From contig NZ_QAVX01000008.1 in assembly GCF_003121485.1 (NCBI RefSeq), positions 112,945 to 176,944 on the forward strand: a stretch of DNA of 64,000 bases. Reading direction: 5' to 3'. Each line of letters opens with the position of its first letter. The stretch's first letter is position 1. Below the pieces are notes generated by a model that saw nothing but the letters and a program-made list of their open reading frames with translations, made no database searches and was not told the DNA's origin. This DNA is from Dyella sp. C11. GTDB taxonomy: Bacteria; Pseudomonadota; Gammaproteobacteria; Xanthomonadales; Rhodanobacteraceae. Both the position numbers and the translations under genes were made by a program. This document shows positions 37,250-49,845 of the stretch, one piece after another.

Positions 37250-37585
37250 TCAGGCACTGCGCCTATGGTTCCCCAGATTGGCGACACCGGTCTGACCCGG
37301 CAGTCGCGCCAGTGCATCTTGCATGGCCAGATGCAAGGTTGCGTCAAGGCGCTGCACGCGTGCCTCGGGCGAGACCATGCCCTGGCTCCTTGCGGCCACC
37401 TCCAGCCAGGCCAGCCAGCGGGCCAGTCGGCTGCGTTCGGTGGCATCCAGCCCGGACAGCGCCGCGCGGGCTGCAAACGCGGCCTGGCGCGCCCCGGACG
37501 GCCCACGCTCAAGCCAGAAGGCGAGCGCACGCTGTGCGAGACGGTAGGCGGGGCTTAACGAAAGTTCGGCGATAGTGGTGGACAT
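37250..37585 (-). CDS. Hypothetical helical protein next to tetR
   Basis: The 111-residue protein (MSTTIAELSLSPAYRLAQRA, then FWLERGPSGARQAAFAARAA, and LHLAMQDALARLPGQTG) is mostly helical, has no membrane segment and matches no family I recognise. It is divergent from the tetR gene with 98 bases between. No clear ribosome site precedes ATG 37585. A competing plus-strand frame over the same region has poorer sequence character, so this call is only moderately sure. Confidence 0.5.
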   Translation of the reverse strand: MSTTIAELSLSPAYRLAQRALAFWLERGPSGARQAAFAARAALSGLDATERSRLARWLAWLEVAARSQGMVSPEARVQRLDATLHLAMQDALARLPGQTGVANLGNHRRSA

Positions 37586-37618
37586 AGGGCAAGCCGTGTA
37601 TCTTGGCCATGGAAAATA

Positions 37619-37642
37619 ACTAAACCGCCGCGTATACTAAAC
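37619..37642. promoter_or_regulatory. Direct repeats and -10 box before tetR
   Basis: ACTAAAC occurs at 37619 and 37636, 17 bases apart, the second overlapping a TATACT -10 box at 37633. The repeats may be an operator for the TetR regulator; the evidence is weak. Confidence 0.35.
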
Positions 37643-37683
37643 GGGCGTTATCCAATTGTGAAGCCATTTTTGAAGGTGTACCC

Positions 37684-38334
37684 ATGAGCACGATCCCGCA
37701 AACCAAACCTCAGGGGCCCGGCCGTCCCAAGGACATGGAAAAGCGCGCGGCGATCCTTGAGGCCGCCAAGGCCCTGTTCATCCGCAACGCCTTCGCCGGC
37801 ACCAGCATGGACGCCGTGGCGGCCGAGGCGGGCGTGTCCAAGCTCACCGTCTACAGTCACTTCGGCGACAAGGACAACCTGTTCCGCGAGGTCATCCGCT
37901 CGCGCATCCAGGATCTCCTGCCGGAAGACACCTACCAGTACGTCCCGGGCGAAGACATCCGCGACACCCTCGAACGCATCGCGCTGCATCACGTGCGGCT
38001 GGATTGCGACGTACAGAACGTGGGCACCTTCCGCGCCATCCTCAGCGACTGCCGCCAGGGCAACCCCCGCTACGGCAAGCTGCTGTGGGAAGAAGGCCCG
38101 GAGCGTGGCCACGGTCTGATGAAACGCCTGCTGCAACAGGCGGTTGACCACGGCAAGCTGGACATCCCCAACGTGGGGCGCGCCGCCGGCCAGCTGATTT
38201 CCCTGATCAAGGGCGAAATGCTCATGCGCCGCATGTTCGGCTGCGAGGAGTGCGCCCAGTCCTACGCCGTCGAGCTGGAACAGACCGCCCGCGACGGCGT
38301 GGACATGTTCCTGCGGGCGTATCTGCCCCGCTGA
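37684..38334 (+). CDS. TetR/AcrR-family transcriptional regulator
   Basis: The 216-residue protein has an N-terminal helix-turn-helix (KRAAILEAAKALFIRNAFAG, MDAVAAEAGVSKLTVYSHFG, NLFREVIRSRIQDLL) and a C-terminal TetR_C-type ligand domain with FRAILSDCRQGNPRYGKLLW. GAAGG eight bases upstream supports ATG 37684. Its place beside pcm-tolC suggests it governs an efflux or stress function; the target is not shown. Two ACTAAAC repeats lie 42-65 bases upstream. Confidence 0.9.
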   Translation: MSTIPQTKPQGPGRPKDMEKRAAILEAAKALFIRNAFAGTSMDAVAAEAGVSKLTVYSHFGDKDNLFREVIRSRIQDLLPEDTYQYVPGEDIRDTLERIALHHVRLDCDVQNVGTFRAILSDCRQGNPRYGKLLWEEGPERGHGLMKRLLQQAVDHGKLDIPNVGRAAGQLISLIKGEMLMRRMFGCEECAQSYAVELEQTARDGVDMFLRAYLPR

Positions 38335-38394
38335 GCCAGGCCGCCCAGCCTCCGGGCTCGCCCCGCACCCCGCTTCGTGCTCAAATAGCCCTTT

Positions 38395-40494
<2,100 letters not shown>

Positions 40495-40500
40495 TGTTTT

Positions 40501-40534
40501 GCGGTGTCGCGCGGCTTTGGTTGCGCGGCACCGC
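40501..40534 (+). terminator. Stem-loop after thiC
   Basis: GCGGTGTCGCGC and GCGCGGCACCGC (12 pairs with one G-T wobble) around a 10-base loop, six bases after the thiC stop. No T-tract, so its role as terminator is uncertain. Confidence 0.5.
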
Positions 40535-40551
40535 ATTGCACGGTGCCTTGT

Positions 40552-40624
40552 TGTAGGAGCGCACTTGTGCGCGACAAACCAAACGCACGATGTGGAGTCG
40601 GTCGCGCGCAAGCGCGCTCCTACA
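40552..40624. repeat. REP-type inverted pair (REPIN), copy 1
   Basis: TGTAGGAGCGCACTTGTGCG at one end and its near inverse (CGCGCAAGCGCGCTCCTACA) at the other, about 28 bases of spacer between. This is the arrangement of paired REP sequences mobilised by RAYT transposases. Its right end has CTCCTACA exactly complementary to the left TGTAGGAG. Confidence 0.85.
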
Positions 40625-40653
40625 GTGTTTTCGCTGAATTGAGAGGCTGACTG

Positions 40654-40734
40654 TGTGGGAGCGCACCCTGTGCGCGACAAGCCGACGAAGCCGTGCACTG
40701 GCGGCCGCCGTCGCGCACAGGGTGCGCTCCCACA
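40654..40734. repeat. REP-type inverted pair (REPIN), copy 2
   Basis: TGTGGGAGCGCACCCTGTGC at the left and GCACAGGGTGCGCTCCCACA at the right, a perfect inverse of each other over 20 bases, with 41 bases between the arms. It is a sequence variant of the copy at 40552 (GTGGGAG versus GTAGGAG). Confidence 0.87.
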
Positions 40735-40744
40735 ACATTCGGTT

Positions 40745-41308
40745 CTATCGGTGAGTGCGTTTGAGTTCGTAGCGCATGATCGGCCGTCCCTCCTGGCGTC
40801 GTGCTGCTTCCTTGAATCCCGCGTTGACGAACGTCGAGGTAAACCCGGTGAAAGCGCCCACGGTGTGTTTTGCCGCATCGCGTGGATACGCTTCCAGCGC
40901 AGGCACGCCGGCTCGCTTCGCCGCCGCAATGGCGGCCTTGATCAACGCTGCAGTCACACCTTGTCCGCGATAGCCGTGTCGCACGTAGAAGCATGAGATC
41001 GACCACACCGGGCGACCATCAACAGGTGCCGTCATGCGCGAGCGTTCAAGCCATGCGAGATCGCTGCGCGGCGTCAGTTGGCACCAGCCTGCGGCGACAT
41101 CGCCATCCATGGCCAGCAGGCCGGGTGGTGGCCCGTGCTGCACGATGGCTTCGAGTGCATCGCGGTTTTCGCTGCGCTCGCGCTGCCGATACAGGCTGCC
41201 GATGCGCCAGTACATGCACCAGCAGCCATTGCAAGCCCCGTTCCTGCCGAACAGGTCCTCCAGCGCAGGCCAGAGGTCGGGTGTGACCGGGCGAATGACG
41301 AGAGGCAT
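40745..41308 (-). CDS. GNAT-family N-acetyltransferase
   Basis: The 187-residue protein shows the GNAT fold: LVIRPVTPDLWPALEDLFGR at the start, the acetyl-CoA binding region VRHGYRGQGVTAALIKAAIA (R/Q-x-x-G-x-G/A) and EAYPRDAAKHTVGAFTGFTS later. A cysteine-rich NGACNGCWCMYW segment is seen near residue 30. Substrate unknown. The frame stays open to 41350, but ATG 41308 begins the domain. It is convergent with thiC across the REP cluster. Confidence 0.85.
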   Translation of the reverse strand: MPLVIRPVTPDLWPALEDLFGRNGACNGCWCMYWRIGSLYRQRERSENRDALEAIVQHGPPPGLLAMDGDVAAGWCQLTPRSDLAWLERSRMTAPVDGRPVWSISCFYVRHGYRGQGVTAALIKAAIAAAKRAGVPALEAYPRDAAKHTVGAFTGFTSTFVNAGFKEAARRQEGRPIMRYELKRTHR

Positions 41309-41436
41309 GCAGTCAGTGTAACGCCACGCCGCAAGCGACTTGATGCGCAAAATCGCGGCGCTTTTTTCACCTGCGTTTCGCGTGTCGCCGCCTACGGTTC
41401 AGGCCATTGCCCAGCCAGCCTGATGGAGGCACGCCA

Positions 41437-42024
41437 ATGGCATCGAAGCCGTTTCTTACCGATATCGAAACCATCCGCAAGCGCGCCCGTGAGCACATCG
41501 ACAAAGGTGCGATTACCGAGGGATATGCCGCCGATCGGCAGACGGTGATCAAGCTGCTGAACGAAGCTTTGGCGACGGAAATCGTCTGCGTGCTGCGTTA
41601 CAAGTTTCACTACTACATGGCCAAGGGCATCCACGCCAAGAGCGTAGCGGCCGAGTTCCTGGAACATGCGACCGAGGAACAACAACACGCGGATCAAATC
41701 GCCCAGCGCATTACGCAGCTCGACGGCGTGCCTGATTTTTCGCCCGAAGGTTTGCTTTCGCGCAGTCATGCCGACTACGTCGAGGGCGACGATATCGTGG
41801 ACATGATCAAGGAAGATCTGGTTGCCGAGCGTATCGCCATCGACAGCTATCGGGAGATCATCAATTACATCGGCGCCGGGGATCCCACCACGCGCCGCAT
41901 GATGGAAGAGATTCTCGCGATGGAAGAGGAGCATGCGGAGGATCTTGCGACACTGCTCGACAATCTTGGCAAGAAGGGCGAGCCCGCCAAGCAGCGATCC
42001 GAGAAGCGGCCCACCAAGCACTGA
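41437..42024 (+). CDS. Ferritin-like di-iron protein (bacterioferritin-type)
   Basis: The 195-residue protein is a four-helix bundle with the ferritin di-iron signature: LNEALATEIVCVLRYKFHYY, EHATEEQQHADQIAQRI (ExxH), VAERIAIDSYREII and EEEHAEDLATLLDN (ExxH). It is likely an iron-storage or iron-oxidising protein. GGAGG eight bases before ATG 41437 fixes the start; the longer frame to 41407 is not supported. The C-terminal 15 residues are charged. A 58-residue membrane protein follows. Confidence 0.9.
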   Translation: MASKPFLTDIETIRKRAREHIDKGAITEGYAADRQTVIKLLNEALATEIVCVLRYKFHYYMAKGIHAKSVAAEFLEHATEEQQHADQIAQRITQLDGVPDFSPEGLLSRSHADYVEGDDIVDMIKEDLVAERIAIDSYREIINYIGAGDPTTRRMMEEILAMEEEHAEDLATLLDNLGKKGEPAKQRSEKRPTKH

Positions 42025-42088
42025 CGTCGGTCATCGCACGGGCCACCTCGCGCGTTGGAAAGATCACATCGCCACCAGGAGATGCGTC

Positions 42089-42265
42089 ATGCCGACAACG
42101 GACAGCGCCCGCCAGGGACATGTGATTCTCTGCACGGTGCTCGCCACCCTCGCGCTGGGCGTGTTGCTTGCCAGTGCCGTCATGGGATGGTGGGTGCACG
42201 AAGCAGGTGACACTGCGGTCACCGGACAGACGGCCTCCATCAGCGAACCCGCATCGCAGAGCTGA
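42089..42265 (+). CDS. Small single-span membrane protein
   Basis: The 58-residue protein has one hydrophobic helix (VILCTVLATLALGVLLASAV) flanked by short polar tails. AGGAG nine bases before ATG 42089 supports translation. It lies 64 bases after the ferritin-like gene, possibly in the same transcript, and ends just before a strong terminator. No family is recognised. Confidence 0.65.
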   Translation: MPTTDSARQGHVILCTVLATLALGVLLASAVMGWWVHEAGDTAVTGQTASISEPASQS

Positions 42266-42278
42266 CGCAGGCACAAAA

Positions 42279-42306
42279 AAACGCGCCGCCCGAGGGCGGC
42301 GCGTTT
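42279..42306. terminator. Bidirectional terminator between the small membrane protein and ppa
   Basis: AAACGCGCCGCCC, loop GA, GGGCGGCGCGTTT, preceded by an A-tract that becomes a T-tract on the minus strand. It therefore ends ppa well. Confidence 0.93.
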
Positions 42307-42325
42307 CGTCATGCAACGTCGGGCC

Positions 42326-42865
42326 TCAGGCCTTCTTGTCAGCCTGGTAGCGTTCGATGCCCGCCAGGATTTCGGCCTTGGCTTCGTCGGCGCCGACCCA
42401 GCCTTCCACCTTGACCCACTTGCCCTTCTCGAGATCCTTGTAGTGCTCGAAGAAGTGGCCGATGCGCTCCAGCCAATGGCCCGAGACGGACTTGATGTCC
42501 TTGATGTGCGCGTAGCCTGCGAAGATCTTCTCCACCGGCACCACCACCAGCTTTTCGTCGGCGCCGGCTTCGTCGGTCATCTTCAGCATGCCGACCGGAT
42601 GGCAGCGGATCACCGAGCCCGGCACCAGCGGCAGCGGCAGGATCACCAGCGCGTCCAGCGGATCGCCGTCGCCGCCCAGCGTGCCCGGCACGTAGCCGTA
42701 GTTGCACGGGTAGCGCATCGGCGTGGACAGGATGCGGTCGACGAAGATCGCGCCGCTTTCCTTCTCCACCTCGTACTTGACGGGCTCGGCATCCTTGGGG
42801 ATTTCGATGATGACGTTGATTTCGTCCGGAACCTTGCGGCCGGCGGGTACGAGATGCAGACCCAT
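42326..42865 (-). CDS. ppa: Inorganic pyrophosphatase (family I)
   Basis: The 179-residue protein has the family I motifs: [40 protein letters not shown] with the metal-binding aspartates, and [18 protein letters not shown]. It hydrolyses PPi to two phosphates in the cytoplasm. A membrane PPase and a PPi-dependent phosphofructokinase are coded within 9 kb downstream. Start ATG 42865 fits the family N-terminus. Confidence 0.97.
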   Translation of the reverse strand: MGLHLVPAGRKVPDEINVIIEIPKDAEPVKYEVEKESGAIFVDRILSTPMRYPCNYGYVPGTLGGDGDPLDALVILPLPLVPGSVIRCHPVGMLKMTDEAGADEKLVVVPVEKIFAGYAHIKDIKSVSGHWLERIGHFFEHYKDLEKGKWVKVEGWVGADEAKAEILAGIERYQADKKA

Positions 42866-42992
42866 GTGCGTGTCCTTGAGCTTCAGTCAGTGCAAAGACT
42901 TGAAAGGATACGGCAAAAGGTGGTGCATCGCAGCAGCCTGGACGGCCCGCGCCCGGTTGCAGTTCAGTGTGAGACGGCTACGCCAGCGCGGC

Positions 42993-43829
42993 TCAGGATT
43001 GGTACGGGCGTTCGCGTAACCATTTGGTGGCGATCCATTTTTCGCCCTTGAGTACGGGCAGGCCGGCGTGCAGCGAGGCTTCGTCGCCGGTGTCGTAGGC
43101 GAAATAGACGGCTGAACCACGCATGGCCGTCACGGTCAGGCCGATCCGCGGGAAGGCCGTGCCGCCGCCTTCCTCGGGCGTGTTGAGGTACATCACCACG
43201 CTGGCGATTCGCTGCCCGCCCCGGGCCGTTACCGCCGAGAAACCCGGCTGATCGGGGTTGAACCAATCGAAGTGCGGCTCGTATTCCTGGCCTGGCTGGT
43301 AATGCAGGATCTGCAGCCCTTCGCCATGGCCGACGGGAATGGCGAGCAAGTCAGCAATACGCTGCTCGATACGTGCCACCAGCGGCGTCTCGCCAATGGC
43401 GAAGAACATGCCCTGGCTGGTGCGGCGATGGTCGACCTGGTGGGAGCCATCGGTATTCACCGTCATCGCGCGTGCCAGGCGTGGCGATGCCTGAGCGATG
43501 AGTTCATCGCACTCCTCGCCCGTGAGTATGTTTTCCAGCGTGCGCACCACGGGGGCGTCGGTGCTCACCGTCACGCGTACCGGATGGCCAGCAGCCATCT
43601 GCACCGGCCCTTGCGGATGTCGCGTGCGCACGGCCACCACCTTGTTCTTCGCGGCGGCAACCACCGTGGCGAGCGGCAGGTTCAGCACGCGCGCCACGAT
43701 CTGCCGACTCTGTTCGCCACCGTAGCCCGCGTCCTTCAGCATCCTCAGCAGGTCGCCGAGGCTGCAGCCGGAGCGGCTGGTGGAGAGAATCCATTCACGC
43801 AGTTCGGGGCGGATCGTGTGGTTGCTCAT
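42993..43829 (-). CDS. 2OG-Fe(II) oxygenase, prolyl 4-hydroxylase type
   Basis: The 278-residue protein has a P4Hc domain in its C-terminal half: LQILHYQPGQEYEPHFDWF with the HxD metal ligands, RIASVVMYLNTPEEGGGTAF, and SLHAGLPVLKGEKWIATKWL with the distal histidine and 2-oxoglutarate-binding lysine. The N-terminal 90 residues are a helical region of unknown role. Hydroxylation of a prolyl protein is plausible, but the target is unknown. Confidence 0.9.
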   Translation of the reverse strand: MSNHTIRPELREWILSTSRSGCSLGDLLRMLKDAGYGGEQSRQIVARVLNLPLATVVAAAKNKVVAVRTRHPQGPVQMAAGHPVRVTVSTDAPVVRTLENILTGEECDELIAQASPRLARAMTVNTDGSHQVDHRRTSQGMFFAIGETPLVARIEQRIADLLAIPVGHGEGLQILHYQPGQEYEPHFDWFNPDQPGFSAVTARGGQRIASVVMYLNTPEEGGGTAFPRIGLTVTAMRGSAVYFAYDTGDEASLHAGLPVLKGEKWIATKWLRERPYQS

Positions 43830-43886
43830 GCGAAGTCATGGGTGCGCCGGCTTATGCCAGCGCACCATGTTACGCGCGCCCGTGGC

Positions 43887-45995
43887 CTACTTCACGTGAT
43901 CCCACAGGTAGGTGTAGCCCAGTGCGCTCATGAAGGCCGCCTGCTTGTTGTCCGCCGCCGCGCCGTGGCCGCCCTCGATGTTTTCGTAGAAGCTGGTGTC
44001 GTAACCGAGCGACTCGAGCTTCGCCGTCATCTTGCGCGCATGCACCGGGCCCACGCGGTCATCGCGGGTCGAGGTGGTGAACAGCACGGGCGGGTATTTC
44101 TGGCCAGCCCTGGCGTTGTAGTAGGGCGAGAACGTCTTGATCCATGCCCATTCCGCCGGCTTGTCCGGATCGCCGTATTCCGCGATCCACGACGCGCCCG
44201 CCGACAAATGCGTGTAACGCTGCATGTCCAGCAACGCCACCTGGCTGACGATGGCGCCGTAGTACTGCGGATAGAGCGTGAGCATGTTGCCCATCAGCAG
44301 GCCGCCATTGCTGCCGCCCATGGCGCCCAGGTGCTGCGGCGAGGTGATCTTGCGGGTGATGAGGTCTTGCGAGACCGCCGCGAAATCCTCGTACGCACGC
44401 AGTCGATCGGCCTTCAACGCGGCCTTGTGCCAGCGCGGTCCGTACTCGCCGCCGCCGCGGATATTGGCGATGACGTACACGCCGCCTTTCTCCAGCCATG
44501 CTCGCCCGACGCTGCCGCTGTACGCGGGCTGCAGCGAGACTTCGAAGCCGCCGTAGCCGTATTGCAGGGTCGGGTTCTTGCCGTCGGCCTTGAGGTTCTT
44601 CGGCGCGATCTCGAAGTAGGGCACGCGCGTGCCGTCCTTCGACGTGGCGAAGTGCTGGCTCACGTCGTACTTCGACGCATCGAAGAAACTCGGACTGTGC
44701 TTGATGGCCTGCGCATCGCCCTGGCCCAGCGTGCCGTAGTAGAGCGTGGTGGGCTGCAGGAAGCCGGACACGGTAAGGAAGTAGTCGTCGCTGGTGTCGT
44801 CATCCACACCGCCTGCGGCGATGGTGGAAAGTGCAGGCGCGCCGCCCAGCGGTGTGCGCTTCCAGTCGCCCGAGCCCGGCGTCAGCACTTCCAGGCGATT
44901 CACCACGTTGTCCATCACGTTGAGGATCAACTGGTGGCGCGTCCACGAATACGCATCGAGCGCCGTGGTGTCGGTGGGTTCGAACAGCACGGTGATGTCG
45001 CGCTTGCCCGCCATGTAGTCGTCGAATTTCGTGGCCAGCAGCGAGCCCGACTTGTAGCTCTTGCCGCCGACGCTCCAGTCGCTGCGGGGCTCGATCAGCA
45101 GCCATTCGCGATGGACGTCCACATTCGCATCGGTCGGCACATCGATCCTGGTGAGCTTGCCGTCGTTGCCGCGAAGGAATGTTTCGCTGTCGTAGAACGC
45201 GATCTGGCGCGTCACGAAGTCACGCACGAAGCCTGGCGTGTTGTCGCGGGTGGCGGAGACGGACATGTCGTCGGCCTTCACCTCGTACACCATCGTGGCG
45301 CTGGACAGCGGCGTGCCGCGCTTCCACTCCTTGACGATGCGCGGATAGCTGGACTTGGTCATCGAGCCGGGGCCGAAATCGGTGGCCACGTAGAGATGGT
45401 CCATGTCCTTCCAGTTGACGCTCAACTTGGCTTCCGGCAATTCGAAGCCGCCCTTCACGAACTGCTTGTCCTTGATGTCGAACTCGCGCATCACGCTGGC
45501 ATCCGCACCACCGCGCGAGAGGAACACGGTGCAACGGCGATAGTCCGGCTTCAGGCAGTCAGCGCCGTGCCACACCCAGTTTTCCTTCTCGGCTGCGGAG
45601 AGCGCATCCAGGTCGATCACCGTTTCCCAGGCCGGGTTGTCCTTGCGGTATTCGTCCAGCGTCGTACGACGCCACAGGCCCTTGGGGTGATCCTTGTCGC
45701 GCCAGAAGTTGTAGAAGTAGTCGCCGATCTTGCTGACCATGGGAATGCGGTCGTGCGAGTCGAGCACTTCCAGCAGTCGTGCATCCAGCTGCTTGAACTC
45801 GGCACTGTCGGCGTATTTCTTCACCGTGGCCGCGTTCTGCTGCTTGACCCAGTCGAGTTGCTGGGTGCCATCGATGTTCTCAAGCCAGAGATTAGGGTCT
45901 TTGGCGGCGGGGGTGATGTTGTCGGCGGCGTGCGTCATGCCGCCTAGTGTGATGCCCAGCGCCAATGCCAGCCAGAGCGGTGTCTTGGAAGTCAT
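43887..45995 (-). CDS. Prolyl oligopeptidase family serine protease (S9A)
   Basis: The 702-residue protein has a signal peptide (TPLWLALALGITLGGMTHA), an S9A beta-propeller (residues 60-430) and an alpha/beta hydrolase domain with catalytic serine in GAMGGSNGGLLMG, aspartate in TTSTRDDRVGPVHA and histidine in NIEGGHGAAADN. The secreted location follows from the signal peptide. AAGGA eight bases upstream fixes ATG 45995; the open frame to 46241 is not supported. The substrate is short proline-containing peptides by family. Confidence 0.93.
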   Translation of the reverse strand: MTSKTPLWLALALGITLGGMTHAADNITPAAKDPNLWLENIDGTQQLDWVKQQNAATVKKYADSAEFKQLDARLLEVLDSHDRIPMVSKIGDYFYNFWRDKDHPKGLWRRTTLDEYRKDNPAWETVIDLDALSAAEKENWVWHGADCLKPDYRRCTVFLSRGGADASVMREFDIKDKQFVKGGFELPEAKLSVNWKDMDHLYVATDFGPGSMTKSSYPRIVKEWKRGTPLSSATMVYEVKADDMSVSATRDNTPGFVRDFVTRQIAFYDSETFLRGNDGKLTRIDVPTDANVDVHREWLLIEPRSDWSVGGKSYKSGSLLATKFDDYMAGKRDITVLFEPTDTTALDAYSWTRHQLILNVMDNVVNRLEVLTPGSGDWKRTPLGGAPALSTIAAGGVDDDTSDDYFLTVSGFLQPTTLYYGTLGQGDAQAIKHSPSFFDASKYDVSQHFATSKDGTRVPYFEIAPKNLKADGKNPTLQYGYGGFEVSLQPAYSGSVGRAWLEKGGVYVIANIRGGGEYGPRWHKAALKADRLRAYEDFAAVSQDLITRKITSPQHLGAMGGSNGGLLMGNMLTLYPQYYGAIVSQVALLDMQRYTHLSAGASWIAEYGDPDKPAEWAWIKTFSPYYNARAGQKYPPVLFTTSTRDDRVGPVHARKMTAKLESLGYDTSFYENIEGGHGAAADNKQAAFMSALGYTYLWDHVK

Positions 45996-46186
45996 GCGGT
46001 GTCCTTGGGGTTTGGTGGCCGAAAGTTCGAGTGTGGTGGGATTAAGAGGCTCGCGCGCGTGACTAAAGTCGTGTACGCGCTTACCTCTCTCCCCTGAGAG
46101 AGAAGCTGGGGAGTGCGAATGAGTTGCTTTAAGCGAGCTCTGCTCGCACGGAGAAAGGCCGAGGCCAGCGTGGCCCCTCACCCCAA

Positions 46187-46209
46187 CCCTCTCCCCGGAG
46201 GGGAGAGGG
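46187..46209. repeat. Intergenic palindromic repeat (CCCTCTCCCC-type)
   Basis: CCCTCTCCCC, GGA, GGGGAGAGGG, in a CCTCACCCCAACCCTC context, is a type of short intergenic palindrome often seen in xanthomonads. A related partial copy lies at about 46084-46100 (CTCTCTCCCC then GAGAG). Together they fill most of the gap upstream of the oligopeptidase. Confidence 0.7.
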
Positions 46210-46272
46210 GGCGAACGCGTTGGGCGGGTTCGCCCGGTCAACGTCGAGTCGACCGGGCGCTAATTCGCACAG

Positions 46273-48321
<2,049 letters not shown>

Positions 48322-48461
48322 CGGAGCCTCCCCAGGAGTGGTAGCGATTTGCACCGGGACCACCCATCGGCACCCCGATACGGCAGCCGCCCTGAAAAGG
48401 GCGGTCACCCGGAGTATAGACAGACGCTGACGACAGTCGTGTTGTGCGACGCAACGCGGGC

Positions 48462-48490
48462 AAAAAAAGCGGCGCCACAACGGCGCCGCT
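48462..48490 (-). terminator. Terminator of the RcnB-like gene
   Basis: On the minus strand: AGCGGCGCC, loop GTTGT, GGCGCCGCT, then seven T residues. It lies 22 bases after the RcnB-like stop. Confidence 0.93.
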
Positions 48491-48511
48491 GGTGACCTTG
48501 GTGGCGGACGG

Positions 48512-48901
48512 TCAGCGGATGACCATGTCCAGGATCATGTTGTCGCCAATGGAGACGAGCAGGAAGTTGCCGTCGTTGCGCACCCAGCGATAGCCATACG
48601 GCGGCGGCGCGAGTCGATAGCCGCGATAGTCGTTCACGATGTACATGGGACCGTCGTAGCGATATCCGCGATCCCAGTGGTGTGGGCGACCGTAATAGCC
48701 GCGATCGCTGTAATAGCGATGATCCCAGTGATCGTTGCGCCCACGGTCGCGCCAACCGTCGCGATCGTGCCCCCGATCATGATGGTCATCGCGCTGATCA
48801 TGGCCACGTCCACGGTCATGGTCATGCCACGGGTCGGCCAGGGCCGCACCGCTGCCAGCGAGCAACGCCAGCGCCACCAACACGTTGGAAAGGGTTTTCA
48901 T
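48512..48901 (-). CDS. RcnB-family periplasmic metal-homeostasis-type protein
   Basis: The 129-residue protein has a signal peptide ([19 protein letters not shown]), a histidine/aspartate/arginine-rich middle ([18 protein letters not shown]) and an RcnB-type C-terminal domain ([20 protein letters not shown], then [13 protein letters not shown]). RcnB modulates nickel/cobalt export in E. coli, but most homologues are uncharacterised. AGGAGG before ATG 48901 supports the start. Confidence 0.85.
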   Translation of the reverse strand: MKTLSNVLVALALLAGSGAALADPWHDHDRGRGHDQRDDHHDRGHDRDGWRDRGRNDHWDHRYYSDRGYYGRPHHWDRGYRYDGPMYIVNDYRGYRLAPPPYGYRWVRNDGNFLLVSIGDNMILDMVIR

Positions 48902-49074
48902 CGCTTCCTCCTGGGAAGCCCGCCGGCGCCACGGGTGCCGGACTCATCGGGCAGGATCAGCGTAAAAATCTGCGCCTGAACGCCGGGCGTGCTTTTTTGA
49001 AAGCACCGTGCAAGCTTTCAGCCATGGCTTAATCATCTGAACCACCGTACAGAAACGACTTGGGGGAGATCGGC

Positions 49075-49842
49075 ATGGTTTTGCGCGTGATGCTGGTGCT
49101 GGTCGCAGTGGCCGCGGTGTTGTACGGCGGCATTTGCCTGTCGATGTACTTCGGGCAACGGCAGGAGATCTATCACCCCGAAGCGACCTGGCGCGTCGCG
49201 CAGAAGCCGGACTTCGAACTGGTCAACGATGGCGTGCATTTGCGTGGCTGGGTGATGAATCCCGACCGCCCGAAGGCGCTGCTTTATTTCGGGGGCAACG
49301 GTGAGCGCGTGGAAGATGCTCGCGAGGAACTTGCGCGATGGTTTCCTGATCGGGCGATTTACCTGCTGCCTTATCGCGGTTACGGCGCCAGTGACGGCAA
49401 GCCGGGGGAAGCTGCGCTGATGGCGGATGCCATGGCGCTCTTTGACCAGGTGGCGCGTACGCATCCGGAAGTGGCGGTCATCGGGCGCAGCCTGGGAAGT
49501 GGCGTGGCCGCGCAACTGGCGGCGAAACGACCGGTGGAGCGCGTTGTGCTGGTGACGCCGTTCGACAGCCTGGTGCGCGTGGCGGCCGGCTATTTTCCCT
49601 GGTTGCCTGTGAATGCGTTGATGCAGGATCGCTTTGAGTCGTGGCGCTATGCCAACGACATTCACTGTCCCGTGCTGGTGATTCGTGCGGCGGACGATGA
49701 AGTCGTTCCCGCTGCGCGTACGCTGGCCTTGATCGCCGCATTCAGGCAGCCACCGACGGTGCAAGTAGTGCCCGACGCCGGTCACAACGACATCCAGGAC
49801 CACGCGGATTACCGCGTGAGCCTGGAGCGCTTCCTGCGCTGA
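49075..49842 (+). CDS. Alpha/beta hydrolase with N-terminal membrane anchor
   Basis: The 255-residue protein begins with one hydrophobic helix (VMLVLVAVAAVLYGGICLSM), then an alpha/beta hydrolase core with the nucleophile in GRSLGSGVAAQLA, an acid in IRAADDEVVPAA and the catalytic histidine in VPDAGHNDIQDH. It resembles BEM46/ABHD13-type serine hydrolases. GGGGAG before ATG 49075 supports this start rather than the TTG at 49060. Substrate unknown. Confidence 0.88.
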   Translation: MVLRVMLVLVAVAAVLYGGICLSMYFGQRQEIYHPEATWRVAQKPDFELVNDGVHLRGWVMNPDRPKALLYFGGNGERVEDAREELARWFPDRAIYLLPYRGYGASDGKPGEAALMADAMALFDQVARTHPEVAVIGRSLGSGVAAQLAAKRPVERVVLVTPFDSLVRVAAGYFPWLPVNALMQDRFESWRYANDIHCPVLVIRAADDEVVPAARTLALIAAFRQPPTVQVVPDAGHNDIQDHADYRVSLERFLR

Positions 49843-49845
49843 CGA

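Noticed and set aside
37136..37558. 140-codon plus-strand frame between pcm and tetR
   Set aside because: Composition is worse than that of the opposing 111-residue frame and no ribosome site is seen.
40552..40734. CRISPR-like repeats
   Set aside because: The elements are inverted pairs without regular spacers; REP-type fits better and no cas genes exist.
43272..45947. 891-codon open frame on the plus strand
   Set aside because: It lies antisense to the prolyl hydroxylase and oligopeptidase genes, which have complete family motifs; the frame is only a high-GC shadow.
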